DNA from: Skeletonema tropicum
Taxonomy: Eukaryota > Bacillariophyta > Thalassiosirophyceae > Thalassiosirales > Thalassiosiraceae
Assembly (NCBI GenBank): GCA_037178625.1
Contig: CM074128.1
Span: 310,001 to 374,000, forward strand
Length of the DNA: 64,000 nt
Reading direction: 5' to 3'
Part shown: piece by piece, positions 45,673 through 54,693 of the stretch
Numbering within the stretch: position 1 is the first letter of the stretch
How the letters are laid out: every line of letters begins with the position of its first letter
Notes under the pieces: model-generated
Seen by the model: only the letters and a program-made list of their open reading frames with translations
The model's database searches: none
Told to the model about the DNA's origin: nothing
Position numbers and translations under genes: made by a program

Positions 45673-47609
45673 AGCTTCTTGATAGCTTTTTTAGCCACCA
45701 ACTTGGAACCTATGAGCACAAGTGGAACTCCGTTTCCTGGCCGACTGCTCGCTCCAACGAACAAAACATTGTCATGTGTACTGGGCTCTGCACCTGGTCG
45801 AGTAAGACTGAGCTGACCCAAGCCATGAGATAATCCAAATGGTACGCCACCTCCGACATTGTAATAGTCAGCGTATGTCCCAGGCGTATCGATAACTTCG
45901 TCAATTAAGCTGTCTTGTAGACTTTCTAATCCTTTCAGTACAGATAATCTTTCCATTACTGCCTCTCTTACGTCGTTGATAAGGTCTTCATCAAATTGTT
46001 GCTTGTATTTCAATATCGCTTCGTCTCTCGGTAGCGATGCAAACTCAGGGTTCCTCACCAATGGCTTACATGGAACTAGCACCATGATTGAATCGCATCC
46101 CGGTGGAGCTGCGGTTTCATCTGTACAACTGGCACGATGAACGTAAAAGTTAAATGGCTGGTCCTTCAATGATTGGTTGATCGATTTAGAATCATTGTCA
46201 TCACGCAACACACTCCAACTAGACACGGCATCCTCTGCATTCTTTGCACTCATGAAGACATTGTGAGTATTCAACGCTTCAATTCGTTGGTTGAACGACC
46301 AATGGAAGGCAATGACACCCGAGCTGTAATCATACCTATCATTCCAATCATATTTGTCACCATCGTTATTATTCGAAGATTCCGACAATATTGTTTCTGT
46401 AGCAAAGGGTACATCAGCATTACAAATGACCAAATCTGCCGGTAAAAATCCTCCCTCCTTCTTATTCTCCTTCAATGATGTAACGTATACCCCATCATTC
46501 GTAATTCGAGTAACCGACGTATCAAATTTGACATCCACATCATTGTCACGACACAATTCATACATTGATTCCGCCACATGTCGAAACCCCCCAACCGGAG
46601 CAAACACACCAGCCTTGTCATTCGTCGGGTGTAATTCCAAGGCAGCCAACAAGCCAAAGACTGCAGGTGCAGTCTTTCGTAGGACACCACCCCCCAATAA
46701 CCGTTGTTGTTCATTCCTATATGGTTCCAAACCAACATACAAATCTTGAAAGGATGCCATGGCTTTTAGTTTGGGAGAATCGAATAGTGCATCTAGCATG
46801 GTGGAATGGGGTTGTAATGGCCATCGCTTTGCACCATCTTTTAGTGCTTCTACTAGGAAGGCGGGTAGGGTTGTTACATCCAATCGTTCTTCAATAAAAT
46901 TGGGCAATCCACAATCCAAGAATGCTGCACATGTAGTTAGATAGTCTTGCCACTTTTCAAACCCATTGGGTTCGATCTCATTCAATTTTGCTATTGATTC
47001 TTGCTCCAAACGTTGTATTTCCTTGATCTCTTCTAAAGATAGATTATTCGACTGATGACATTGTTTCGATCGAGGAAATCCTACCGAAATGGCATCACCA
47101 TCATCAAACACTACTTGATATGCAGGGATGCATTGTTTCATTTGTAATCCGTAGGCTTCTGCCGCAGTAGTAGTAGCAGTTTGTGTACTGCTGCTACTAC
47201 TCCCATCATTATTGTTTGTTGATGATGTTACGACAGTCCGTTTCCCACAATCTTCAAATAAACGCTCATATTCCTCCTTGAGCAATAACAGACTTGGTCC
47301 CCTCTCATGACGAAATGATGCACCATTACCATTTGTGTCCACTGTTACATCAAAGCTTCCACATCGTCCACCTAATTGATCCCTTCCATTCTTTTCTAAT
47401 ATCAATACATTTGTCGTGGAGGGTAATGTGGATTTGATGCGTGCGGCGGTGGCGAGACCGCCTACTCCGGCTCCGATGATGATCACTTGTTGTTGTAGAG
47501 GATTATTTGTTGTTGTTGGCTGGGCTGAGAAGGCATGTGCTGTTGGAGTGAAAAGTGCTGAAGATAGCAAGAGAAATGATGCCATCGCCATTGAAGAACG
47601 TAGCAACAT
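45645..47609 (-). CDS. Plastid CrtI/CRTISO-like FAD oxidoreductase
   Basis: 654 residues, single exon. The presequence MASFLLLSSALFTPTAHA|FSAQP is a signal peptide with Phe after the cleavage site, fitting diatom plastid import. A dinucleotide fold follows: VIIIGAGVGGLATAARI and LEKNGRDQLGGRCGSF. The C-terminus has the FAD-binding NVLFVGASSRPGNGVPLVLIG signature of CrtI-type phytoene desaturases and carotenoid isomerases. A carotenoid or prenyl-quinone substrate is likely, but which step cannot be told; it diverges from classic PDS and ZDS. It shares a 213-bp divergent upstream region with the DUF1517 gene. Confidence 0.85.
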   Translation of the reverse strand: MLLRSSMAMASFLLLSSALFTPTAHAFSAQPTTTNNPLQQQVIIIGAGVGGLATAARIKSTLPSTTNVLILEKNGRDQLGGRCGSFDVTVDTNGNGASFRHERGPSLLLLKEEYERLFEDCGKRTVVTSSTNNNDGSSSSSTQTATTTAAEAYGLQMKQCIPAYQVVFDDGDAISVGFPRSKQCHQSNNLSLEEIKEIQRLEQESIAKLNEIEPNGFEKWQDYLTTCAAFLDCGLPNFIEERLDVTTLPAFLVEALKDGAKRWPLQPHSTMLDALFDSPKLKAMASFQDLYVGLEPYRNEQQRLLGGGVLRKTAPAVFGLLAALELHPTNDKAGVFAPVGGFRHVAESMYELCRDNDVDVKFDTSVTRITNDGVYVTSLKENKKEGGFLPADLVICNADVPFATETILSESSNNNDGDKYDWNDRYDYSSGVIAFHWSFNQRIEALNTHNVFMSAKNAEDAVSSWSVLRDDNDSKSINQSLKDQPFNFYVHRASCTDETAAPPGCDSIMVLVPCKPLVRNPEFASLPRDEAILKYKQQFDEDLINDVREAVMERLSVLKGLESLQDSLIDEVIDTPGTYADYYNVGGGVPFGLSHGLGQLSLTRPGAEPSTHDNVLFVGASSRPGNGVPLVLIGSKLVAKKAIKKLQSKGSNIQ

Positions 47610-47822
47610 CTTCTTGTAGGATGCTGCTGATGATAATTATGCTACAGAGAGACCCAGCATCGCAGCGGCTTCATGATATGACTGACGTGCGCTTAGGGGA
47701 GGATGGATGGAGCCATTTTTAATATTGATTCCAACGTTGAAATATCCCAGAAGCTGAGAAAAATCTCCTATGGAAGTGAATAATAGGTAGCACAATAGCG
47801 TCAGCAGAGGTCAGCAGCAGCC
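47610..47822. promoter_or_regulatory. Shared divergent upstream region of two organelle-targeted genes
   Basis: Only 213 bp separate the start codons of the CrtI-like and DUF1517 genes, so they must share or abut promoters. No specific element was identified. Confidence 0.4.
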
Positions 47823-49457
47823 ATGAAGATTCCTCTCATTACACTCCTAATCGCCTCTAGCTGCCATCATATAGCGTCTGCATCACCAGCCGTCACCGAA
47901 GCTTTTTGCAGTACCAGATGTCATTGGAAACGGACGAGCTCTAATAGAAATACCATCAAGTTCTTGGATGCAAGCAAAATCAATAGGAGTAGTAGATCCT
48001 CTAGTCAATTATCGTTTGTCGCTTCGTCTATTCATAATCAGAATGAACAATATCAAAATAACAAAAATTCTCGCCTTGGCAGAAGATATTTCAGAGCTTC
48101 ATCAAGAAGTGTTTCTCAACAACAACATCATACAACAAACTCATCTACTGCTGCTGCTGCCGCCAATATAACTCTGTGGCTACGATATGTATGGAATAGA
48201 ATACGAAAAGTACTTTTACAAAAATGGTCACAGGGAATGAAATTATTTCGTGTATTGACAATTGCATCCATTTTATTAGTTCCTTCAATGGCATCGTCGT
48301 CGTCATCGTCAGCTTCTTCTCCTTCCTACTACCTGCAAGGTAATCCATTTCAAACTACACATCAGCAACGTCAGCAACAACAGCGAAGCGAAATAATATC
48401 TATTCAAACACAACCATCTCAACCATATCCAAATAGTAGAGACACCTACACGGTAAAATCACGACGGCAATACCCTCAAACAACTAGATTTATCCAACAG
48501 CGAAACCACAGTAGCAGTAGGACCACAACTTCTTCTAAGACACAAACTCAAAAGGTGAAACGTACAACACTCTTCATCATGCTACTTACACTAACAGCCA
48601 GTTCCTTTCGTGCCTCACTGCGCAAATCCAAAATTGTACGTAATGTAACTCCCTTTGGAGTTATTCGTAACGCTAGTCCACTTGGCAATGGCGTTTCTGT
48701 CATTCGAGTGTGTATGGCTCTAAAAGTGGAGGATAATGATGGTAGTAACAACAATGCCAAACGATTGTTGAACAAGTTGTATTTAGAGGAGAAGGAGTTG
48801 TATACGAATATATCCATGTTGTCACAAGATTATGATCCACGGATAAAACAACAACAGAAACAACTTGATGGTGCATACTCGTTTCGACAACAAGCTCTAG
48901 GGAGGTATGTGTCAAATGTCGCATCGACATTTCTACCATATACCAACTGCATTCGATATGGGAGTATGGAAAGTATTCGAGTCCCTTTTGTAGAGGATGC
49001 AGTGAGAGAATTTCGGCAGGTGGCAGAGGAGGAACGACAGGTGTTTGCTACCACTGCTGCTGCCCAAAAGAGGAATAAGAATGTGATGTCTTCGGAACAC
49101 AAGAAGAAAAATGATGTGCAGCAGGATAAGGAGGATAGTGATGACACTAATGCTACTTCCTCCGACTCAAGAAAGAAAAGTGGATACATTCTTGCAACAA
49201 TTCTCCTCTCAATCAAGGGCGATCGTACAAGTGTCCCATTACCTTTTGGCATTGTTCGACAACGAGATGTGGGTAGAGCACTGTCACGGATTGCCACCGA
49301 TGCCAAGGTGGAAGATTGTTTGGTTGGATCTGAGATTAGTTGGGTACCAAATAATCACATTCTACTCTCGGATGAGGATGATATTTTTGATAATGGCATG
49401 TTGCTGTCAGAAAAGGAGGTTTTGAAAGCTTTCCCTGACTTGATTTCCCTGACTTGA
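47823..49457 (+). CDS. DUF1517-family protein
   Basis: 544 residues, single exon. The N-terminus MKIPLITLLIASSCHHIASA is a signal peptide, with AVTEAFCS beyond it, possibly a plastid presequence. Ser/Gln-rich linkers surround a hydrophobic segment (FRVLTIASILLVPSMA) near 145. The DUF1517 pattern is visible as NGVSVIRVCMALKV, then SGYILATILLSIKGD, LSRIATDAKVEDCLVGSEI, SWVPNN and finally SEKEVLKAFPDLISL. DUF1517 proteins are found in cyanobacteria and plastids and their activity is unknown. Confidence 0.75.
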   Translation: MKIPLITLLIASSCHHIASASPAVTEAFCSTRCHWKRTSSNRNTIKFLDASKINRSSRSSSQLSFVASSIHNQNEQYQNNKNSRLGRRYFRASSRSVSQQQHHTTNSSTAAAAANITLWLRYVWNRIRKVLLQKWSQGMKLFRVLTIASILLVPSMASSSSSSASSPSYYLQGNPFQTTHQQRQQQQRSEIISIQTQPSQPYPNSRDTYTVKSRRQYPQTTRFIQQRNHSSSRTTTSSKTQTQKVKRTTLFIMLLTLTASSFRASLRKSKIVRNVTPFGVIRNASPLGNGVSVIRVCMALKVEDNDGSNNNAKRLLNKLYLEEKELYTNISMLSQDYDPRIKQQQKQLDGAYSFRQQALGRYVSNVASTFLPYTNCIRYGSMESIRVPFVEDAVREFRQVAEEERQVFATTAAAQKRNKNVMSSEHKKKNDVQQDKEDSDDTNATSSDSRKKSGYILATILLSIKGDRTSVPLPFGIVRQRDVGRALSRIATDAKVEDCLVGSEISWVPNNHILLSDEDDIFDNGMLLSEKEVLKAFPDLISLT

Positions 49458-49773
49458 ACAAATAGATACCTCTCTAGAATAAAAGGTGCAAAAAAGATGA
49501 TACAATTTCATTGCTATTAATACTACTGGCATCGCTGCCTGCTACAACGACACAACACTATTTACTCCCCCGGTGCCGCTGTCCATCTTCCCTATCTTAC
49601 GTCCCACTGACCTTATTGCGCTTCCTCTGGCGCTATATGTTCTAACTACGATTTCAGCATCAAATCACAAGCAAGCTCATACGCCCTCAAAGAGTCCTTC
49701 ACATCAACATAGAGAAGCTTTGAACTCAGAGAAAACCCATTTACTACCCTCTCCCCCCGAAACCAATAACCTT

Positions 49774-50294
49774 CTACGCCAATCCGCTCCTCTTGTACCT
49801 AGGATCTCCCTTAATAATCAACTCCCTCCTCGTAAAGGTATAAATTCCATACGGAAACACAATGCAACAAAACAAAAGCGCCGGCAAGTTGTCCGGTCCA
49901 ACTTCGAATGCCTTTTCGGTGATTTCACGACGGCCGTTCCATTCTTCGACGTATTTATTCTTTTTGACGTGCATGGCGTCGGTGAAGGGTCCATCGCCCA
50001 TTTTTCTCCTGGTGGAGGATTAGTATAGCATATTTATCAGAATGTAGATGATATGAAGTGAGATACAGGGTTGAGATTAAGATAATAATAGATCGACAGT
50101 TACTATGATGTATATGTTTTCTCTCCCATACAAATAATTTATTTGCATCAGGTGATTGCACCTTTAAACTATTGACTTTCGCCCATCCAAATACACCAAT
50201 CGCCGTCTAAATAAAACGATGCTCACCTTTGAGTTCTTGCCACCGTTTGGGTGGCGGCGCGGAGGCCGGAGCGGGCTAGCAGGTTGCCTATCAT
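49774..50294 (-). CDS. Small mitochondrial single-span protein, two exons
   Basis: Exon 1 is 50294-50227 and exon 2 is 50008-49774. The 218-bp intron (GTGAGC to CACCAG) restores frame, giving 100 residues. Exon 1 encodes MIGNLLARSGLRAATQTVAR, a textbook mitochondrial presequence. Exon 2 encodes KKNKYVEEWNGRREI and one membrane span (ALLFCCIVFPYGIYTFTRR). Size and topology resemble accessory subunits of complex I or cytochrome oxidase, but the identity is not established. A further 5' leader intron with acceptor AAAACAG just before the ATG is possible. The opposite-strand frame over this gene is treated as a shadow. Confidence 0.7.
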
Positions 50295-50562
50295 GGTGAT
50301 GCTGTTTTGTGTGGGCGTTGATATTTGTTAGTGCTCTGCATTATGTCACAAGCTTTTATCACATTCAATTAGAAAGACAGAATCAAGTTACAAACATACC
50401 GCTGCGGCGGAGCTGGGAAAGAATCGAATGGCATTGGTAAGAAGCACGCAACACAAGTACAATATGGAGTATGGAGAGCAATGAGCCTGCACGAGCGTCG
50501 GTGCGAGGCTGGTAACAAATAAAACAGGTGGGTGGAGGCGAGGCAATTCTTTGTTACATATC

Positions 50563-51573
50563 ATGGAAGATCTCTGGGCCGATCAAGCTGTAGAGGACGA
50601 TGTTTTCGTCTACACAGGCGGACAAGCACCTCAACATGTCGTAAATGTCATCATCGATAGGTCCGTCAGAGAGATTGAGGAGCATGCGTTCGGACTATGT
50701 CCGAATCTTCAATCTGTGGAGTTTCATCGTGGTGTGTTACGAGTGAAAAGGTGGGCTTTCAGTGCTTCCAAGCTCACTCAAATACACATGCCAGGCGTCG
50801 AAGTTATCGAAACGTATGCATTTGTTGGCTGTCAGGTCCTCAGAAAGGTAACAATGCCATCGGTTCGTATTCTTGGAGAAAAAGCCTTACATGGATGCAA
50901 ATCAATCGAGGTGTTGGACCTTCCCAGACTTGAAGAAACTTCTTTTCGCACATTTGAAGGCTGCCTCTCTCTACGGCGCATCACAATGCCATTGATCAAG
51001 ACAATTGGAGATGGGACATTTTATGGTTGCGAGCAACTGGAGGAATTGGATCTGCCAGTGATTCTTGAAAGAATCGGTATAGATGCCGCAATGGGATGCG
51101 TCAATCTCAGACGTATCTCCATTCCATTAAAAAGCGATATGCTATGCTCAGTAGTTTACAATGACTACAGCGAAAGGTACGGCCAGTTTGATCATTGCGA
51201 TAGACTGACAACAGTTGATCTAGTTGGAGGGATACATCAAACGGTATCATCGTTGCTTCTAGACTGCTGGAGAGATGAAATGAGAGAAGAAATCAATCGA
51301 ATCAATTTACTTCTTCCTAACAGCACAGGTGACAAGGCCTTGATAATACAAACATGGATTGAATCACTCATAAAGAGAATAGAGTGTTATAAAGTTGGCC
51401 ATCAAAACATATTGAAGTGGGCAACGCATGTACTTGAGCTTGCTCTCTGGAAGGTCAAGATTGATGAGAATGAGGAGGACGGTGCCGATATTTTCACAAG
51501 AAATGAGCTTCGGGTCAAGTCAGGTGCAAGCATCGTGATCAGGAATGTGCTGCCATTTCTTAGATTAGCATAA
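50563..51573 (+). CDS. BspA-like leucine-rich-repeat protein (intact)
   Basis: 336 residues from MEDLWADQAVEDDVFVYTG. About seven LRR_5 units follow, for example IEEHAFGLCPNLQSVEF, IETYAFVGCQVLRKVTMPSV, LGEKALHGCKSIEVLDLP and IGDGTFYGCEQLEELDLP. The family C-terminus is CWRDEMREEINRINLLLP, LIKRIECYKVGHQN and a final VLPFLRLA. No signal peptide, so probably intracellular. This is the functional reference for the three broken relatives at 22-26 kb. Protein-binding role inferred from the fold only. Confidence 0.85.
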   Translation: MEDLWADQAVEDDVFVYTGGQAPQHVVNVIIDRSVREIEEHAFGLCPNLQSVEFHRGVLRVKRWAFSASKLTQIHMPGVEVIETYAFVGCQVLRKVTMPSVRILGEKALHGCKSIEVLDLPRLEETSFRTFEGCLSLRRITMPLIKTIGDGTFYGCEQLEELDLPVILERIGIDAAMGCVNLRRISIPLKSDMLCSVVYNDYSERYGQFDHCDRLTTVDLVGGIHQTVSSLLLDCWRDEMREEINRINLLLPNSTGDKALIIQTWIESLIKRIECYKVGHQNILKWATHVLELALWKVKIDENEEDGADIFTRNELRVKSGASIVIRNVLPFLRLA

Positions 51574-51628
51574 AAGCTACAGCGCGACCCTTCCGAGCAT
51601 TGTTATTCGTCGAAATAGCCCACATGCT

Positions 51629-52750
51629 TTAATTCTTTTGGTCTCGCAGTAGTTGCCTTCCATGCAAGTCAGCCTCCCGAATCGGTTCTGGTATACGAAC
51701 AATCGACGTCCAAGCCACAATAGACACTGCATCCAATAGCGATATGTGACTTCCACAACTAATGTAGATAGGGTTCTTACTGCCTCTCGCAGACTCATTT
51801 TTCTTCTTGCTGACGTTGCCGTTGTTGTTATTAGGATTGTTTCCTCCGTGGCCGACCAGAGCATAAGCTAATATCGAATCGTTCTTCTTCTTGCCACTGC
51901 GCATAGGTATCGCGAGGCCACTGCAAACTTGGTGCATTGCCACTAACATATCTTCATATGCGACCTGATATGATGACTCTTTCTCTACTTCCACGTTGGT
52001 ACTGTAAGGAATGGATTCTTTGTCAACAACAACGGTCGATAGCAAATCTGCTTGCTGCTTACAATGTTCATCATACCAACACTGCACACCCTGCTTCACA
52101 TCCCCAACAACATCATTCTTCTTCATTTCATTATCCAGGCTATAAAATGTTTTACCAACACCAACCGTAGGTATACCACTCTTGACCCCCACAAAGCAAG
52201 CTAGACCAGCATATCGATCGTGCCATTGGCCATTCCCATCTACCAAAATCACATTTGGAGTAAGATGTGGTTTGATTTTGCGTTGTTGTGCGATTAGTTC
52301 CAGTAAAGGGTTAATTTCTCGAAAGGCTAGGTAGGATGGAATGTAAGGTGTGGTAAGTTTGTAGAATTGATGTGAGCGGTATACTACCTCTGGTGGTTGA
52401 TTGGATGATGATGAGACTACTTCGTTACGATGATGATGATTATTTGATGACGTAGTGCTTGTGTTGTACTTGAGAATCACATAGACTGCAACGGCATCTT
52501 CATTCGCTTCTTCGTCTACAGCTGGAAAGCTTACATCTACACCACCAATCAAAAGATTGTTCTTCTCGCCTTCCGTTTCTCCATTATCGAAGCATGGAGA
52601 CAGTTGAGCGTACCTTTCACATGTTTGTGCAATATTACTCGCTGGATGTGTTGTAAAAGAAGATTCAGGAACGACTACCCGAGAAGCTATATCGTGCTGT
52701 TCTTCTCGCCAAGATTGTAGAAGTTGTTCGTGATGTAGTCCCGATGCCAT
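51629..52750 (-). CDS. ENDOV: Endonuclease V
   Basis: 373 residues. The nfi/ENDOV signature is clear: LIGGVDVSF with a catalytic Asp, TTPYIPSYLAFREINPL with the conserved Glu, VILVDGNGQWHDRYAGLACF with the metal-binding Asp and His, IPTVGVGKT, and the C-terminal ISCGSHISLLDAV plus RIPEPIREADL. The enzyme cuts nucleic acid next to inosine (DNA in bacteria, mainly RNA in animals). Longer than bacterial homologues because of low-complexity Asn/Ser insertions (NNNNGN). The position after LAC is Phe, where characterised homologues usually have His. Confidence 0.92.
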   Translation of the reverse strand: MASGLHHEQLLQSWREEQHDIASRVVVPESSFTTHPASNIAQTCERYAQLSPCFDNGETEGEKNNLLIGGVDVSFPAVDEEANEDAVAVYVILKYNTSTTSSNNHHHRNEVVSSSSNQPPEVVYRSHQFYKLTTPYIPSYLAFREINPLLELIAQQRKIKPHLTPNVILVDGNGQWHDRYAGLACFVGVKSGIPTVGVGKTFYSLDNEMKKNDVVGDVKQGVQCWYDEHCKQQADLLSTVVVDKESIPYSTNVEVEKESSYQVAYEDMLVAMHQVCSGLAIPMRSGKKKNDSILAYALVGHGGNNPNNNNGNVSKKKNESARGSKNPIYISCGSHISLLDAVSIVAWTSIVRIPEPIREADLHGRQLLRDQKN

Positions 52751-53248
52751 TTTTTATTGATTGAGATGGAATGAGTGAGAGATACTATTGTAGATATTAA
52801 TTGCTAATTGCCGTCATTCAACGAATATAGCCGGACAGAAAAAACATATGCGGCAACTTCACATCGTGGAGGCGTCGGAGGAGCTGCTTCTACTCATCAT
52901 GCTGCTGGAGGAAGCGGACGGCTGGCTGGCTGGATGTTAGATAGGGGTTGATCGCTGCTGGTGTGGTCGTTACATCGGCTCGCTTTGATCACTACTGTTA
53001 TGCTATTATGGCCGACGATGAAGAAATGTAGCGTGACAGAGCGTGAATAGTGCGATCAATCACGTACTTGACTTTCATCGCGCAGCTTTTACGAGTCACG
53101 ATATGATCAATCAATCACACAATATTATCAATGATCACGAGTCCCTTCCCACAAGCGCCAGGATGCAAAGAGCCAAGAGCCTGCAATAAGAGCTACCATA
53201 TCCCTGATTCCACTTCGTGTGGCACAGAAGACAAGATCCCGGTCAAAT

Positions 53249-53452
53249 AAATGTGGCAGCGATGCCACATTTGTGTAGAGCTACAGAAATTTTCTGGTAC
53301 ATGAATCGCTAAAATAATTCCTACCGCCGGTCCACCTCGGAATCAACGAACGCCAAAATGGGCCATCAGCTGGCCGCGCGAGTCAAGCGAGTAATCACGT
53401 AGGAATTGGTACGCTCAAACAAAAAGTCAAATGTGGCAGCTGTGCCGCATTT
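53249..53452. repeat. Two related hairpins
   Basis: 53249-53272 (AAATGTGGCA, 4-base loop, TGCCACATTT) and 53429-53452 (AAATGTGGCA, loop, TGCCGCATTT) are near-identical small palindromes 180 bp apart, each preceded by GTCAAAT-type sequence. Confidence 0.7.
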
Positions 53453-53503
53453 CAATGGCTCAAATTTGACATATAGAATTCCTACGTTAAAAATTTCTGT
53501 AGC
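53280..53503. mobile_element. Candidate MITE-like element with 14-bp inverted ends
   Basis: GCTACAGAAATTTT at the left and AAAATTTCTGTAGC at the right are perfect inverted ends 224 bp apart. TAGGAATT and AATTCCTA motifs recur inside. Noncoding. No clear target duplication was seen, so mobile origin is only a candidate. Confidence 0.4.
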
Positions 53504-53773
53504 CTTGGCTCAGGGATATCTCATGAGACCAGAGATGACGCAATATTAGCAAGGTTGTATCAAAGCTTAGCCGGAGTAACGACCACGCCAGAAGCGAACA
53601 ACAGGAGAGTCACCAAAGCAAAATTCTATCGGACCTCTCTCTCTAACCGTCATTACGATAATCAAAAGTAGCGCAGCTCTAATTATCTTCTACCGAAACA
53701 ACTTGGAACTTGCATAACTTGTGTGCAACACCTGCTGACAATCACATCATCATCACAATACAAATTATTCAAC

Positions 53774-54634
53774 ATGGCCCGCCCCGAAGAAAAAGCCCAA
53801 GCCATGCTCAACAAATGGGTCCGCATGCGTGACGAATCCGACCCCACCTCCTCCCTCTCCCGCTCACTCGCCCACCGTCAAAAACGACCCCACCTCGCCT
53901 CCCAGTGCGAACACCGTGCCGACGCCGAGCGTTACCGTCAACAAATCATTCGTGAGATTAGTGATAAGGTGGCCAAGATTCAGAATGAGGGATTGGGAGA
54001 GCATGCGATAAGGGATTTGAATGATGGGATTAATAAGTTGATTAGGGAGAAGTATCATTGGAATCGAAGGATCAAGGAGTTGGGGGGGAAGGATTATAAT
54101 CGGGAGGAGAGGAGGGCGATGGCTTTGGCGGAGCAGGAGGATGGGACTACTGCTGGGGATAATGGTAGTGGTGCTGCTGATTTGCAAGGGTTAAGTTTGA
54201 AGGGATCAGGTGGATATAGATATTTTGGTGCAGCCAAAAATTTACCGGGGGTACGGGAATTATTTGCACGACATGCTGCCAAATTGACCAAACGGAAGCG
54301 TGGCGATGTTTACAAGTATATTACACCAGATTATTATGGATTGCGTGATGAAGAGGATGGTGTCTTGTTAGAGTTGGAGAGTGATGTGGCGAAAGAGGGG
54401 CAGAAAAAGTTAAAGGAATGTAGAGAAAGACACGATGCTGAAGTCAAGCAGCAAGGGCAAGATGCATTATCGAATCAAAATGAATTGTATGCATCTGACG
54501 AAAGTGATGAGGACAGTGATGGTAGTGCCTTGGGAGATGGAATAGATGCTCACATTGCAGTGCCATCACAAGAGGTTGTTCAGCAAGTATTACTGCAAAA
54601 GAAGAAGGAGGCGCTCCTGAGTCGATTTTCATAG
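53774..54634 (+). CDS. ISY1: Pre-mRNA splicing factor ISY1
   Basis: 286 residues from MARPEEKAQAMLNKWVRMRD, the conserved ISY1 N-terminus; an in-frame ATG 17 codons upstream is in the leader. Further family blocks: REISDKVAKIQNEGLGEHAI, IRDLNDGINKLIREKYHWNR, IKELGGKDY, and GYRYFGAAKNLPGVRELF. ISY1 is a component of the NineTeen complex-associated catalytic spliceosome. Single exon, ending 59 bp before the convergent poly(A) polymerase gene. Confidence 0.95.
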   Translation: MARPEEKAQAMLNKWVRMRDESDPTSSLSRSLAHRQKRPHLASQCEHRADAERYRQQIIREISDKVAKIQNEGLGEHAIRDLNDGINKLIREKYHWNRRIKELGGKDYNREERRAMALAEQEDGTTAGDNGSGAADLQGLSLKGSGGYRYFGAAKNLPGVRELFARHAAKLTKRKRGDVYKYITPDYYGLRDEEDGVLLELESDVAKEGQKKLKECRERHDAEVKQQGQDALSNQNELYASDESDEDSDGSALGDGIDAHIAVPSQEVVQQVLLQKKKEALLSRFS

Positions 54635-54693
54635 TGCATTCAAATTTTATTCTACACAATGAAAGTGATGAACAGGATATTAAATATAATGCA

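Larger units (their letters stand above)
52751..53773. other. 1-kb divergent intergenic region
   Basis: Separates ENDOV and ISY1. No gene; holds two small hairpins and a 224-bp inverted-repeat element, listed separately. Confidence 0.5.

Noticed and set aside
49573..50028. 151-codon plus-strand frame
   Set aside because: Antisense to the two-exon mitochondrial gene; the minus-strand model has a presequence, an in-frame intron and a membrane span, and this one has none.
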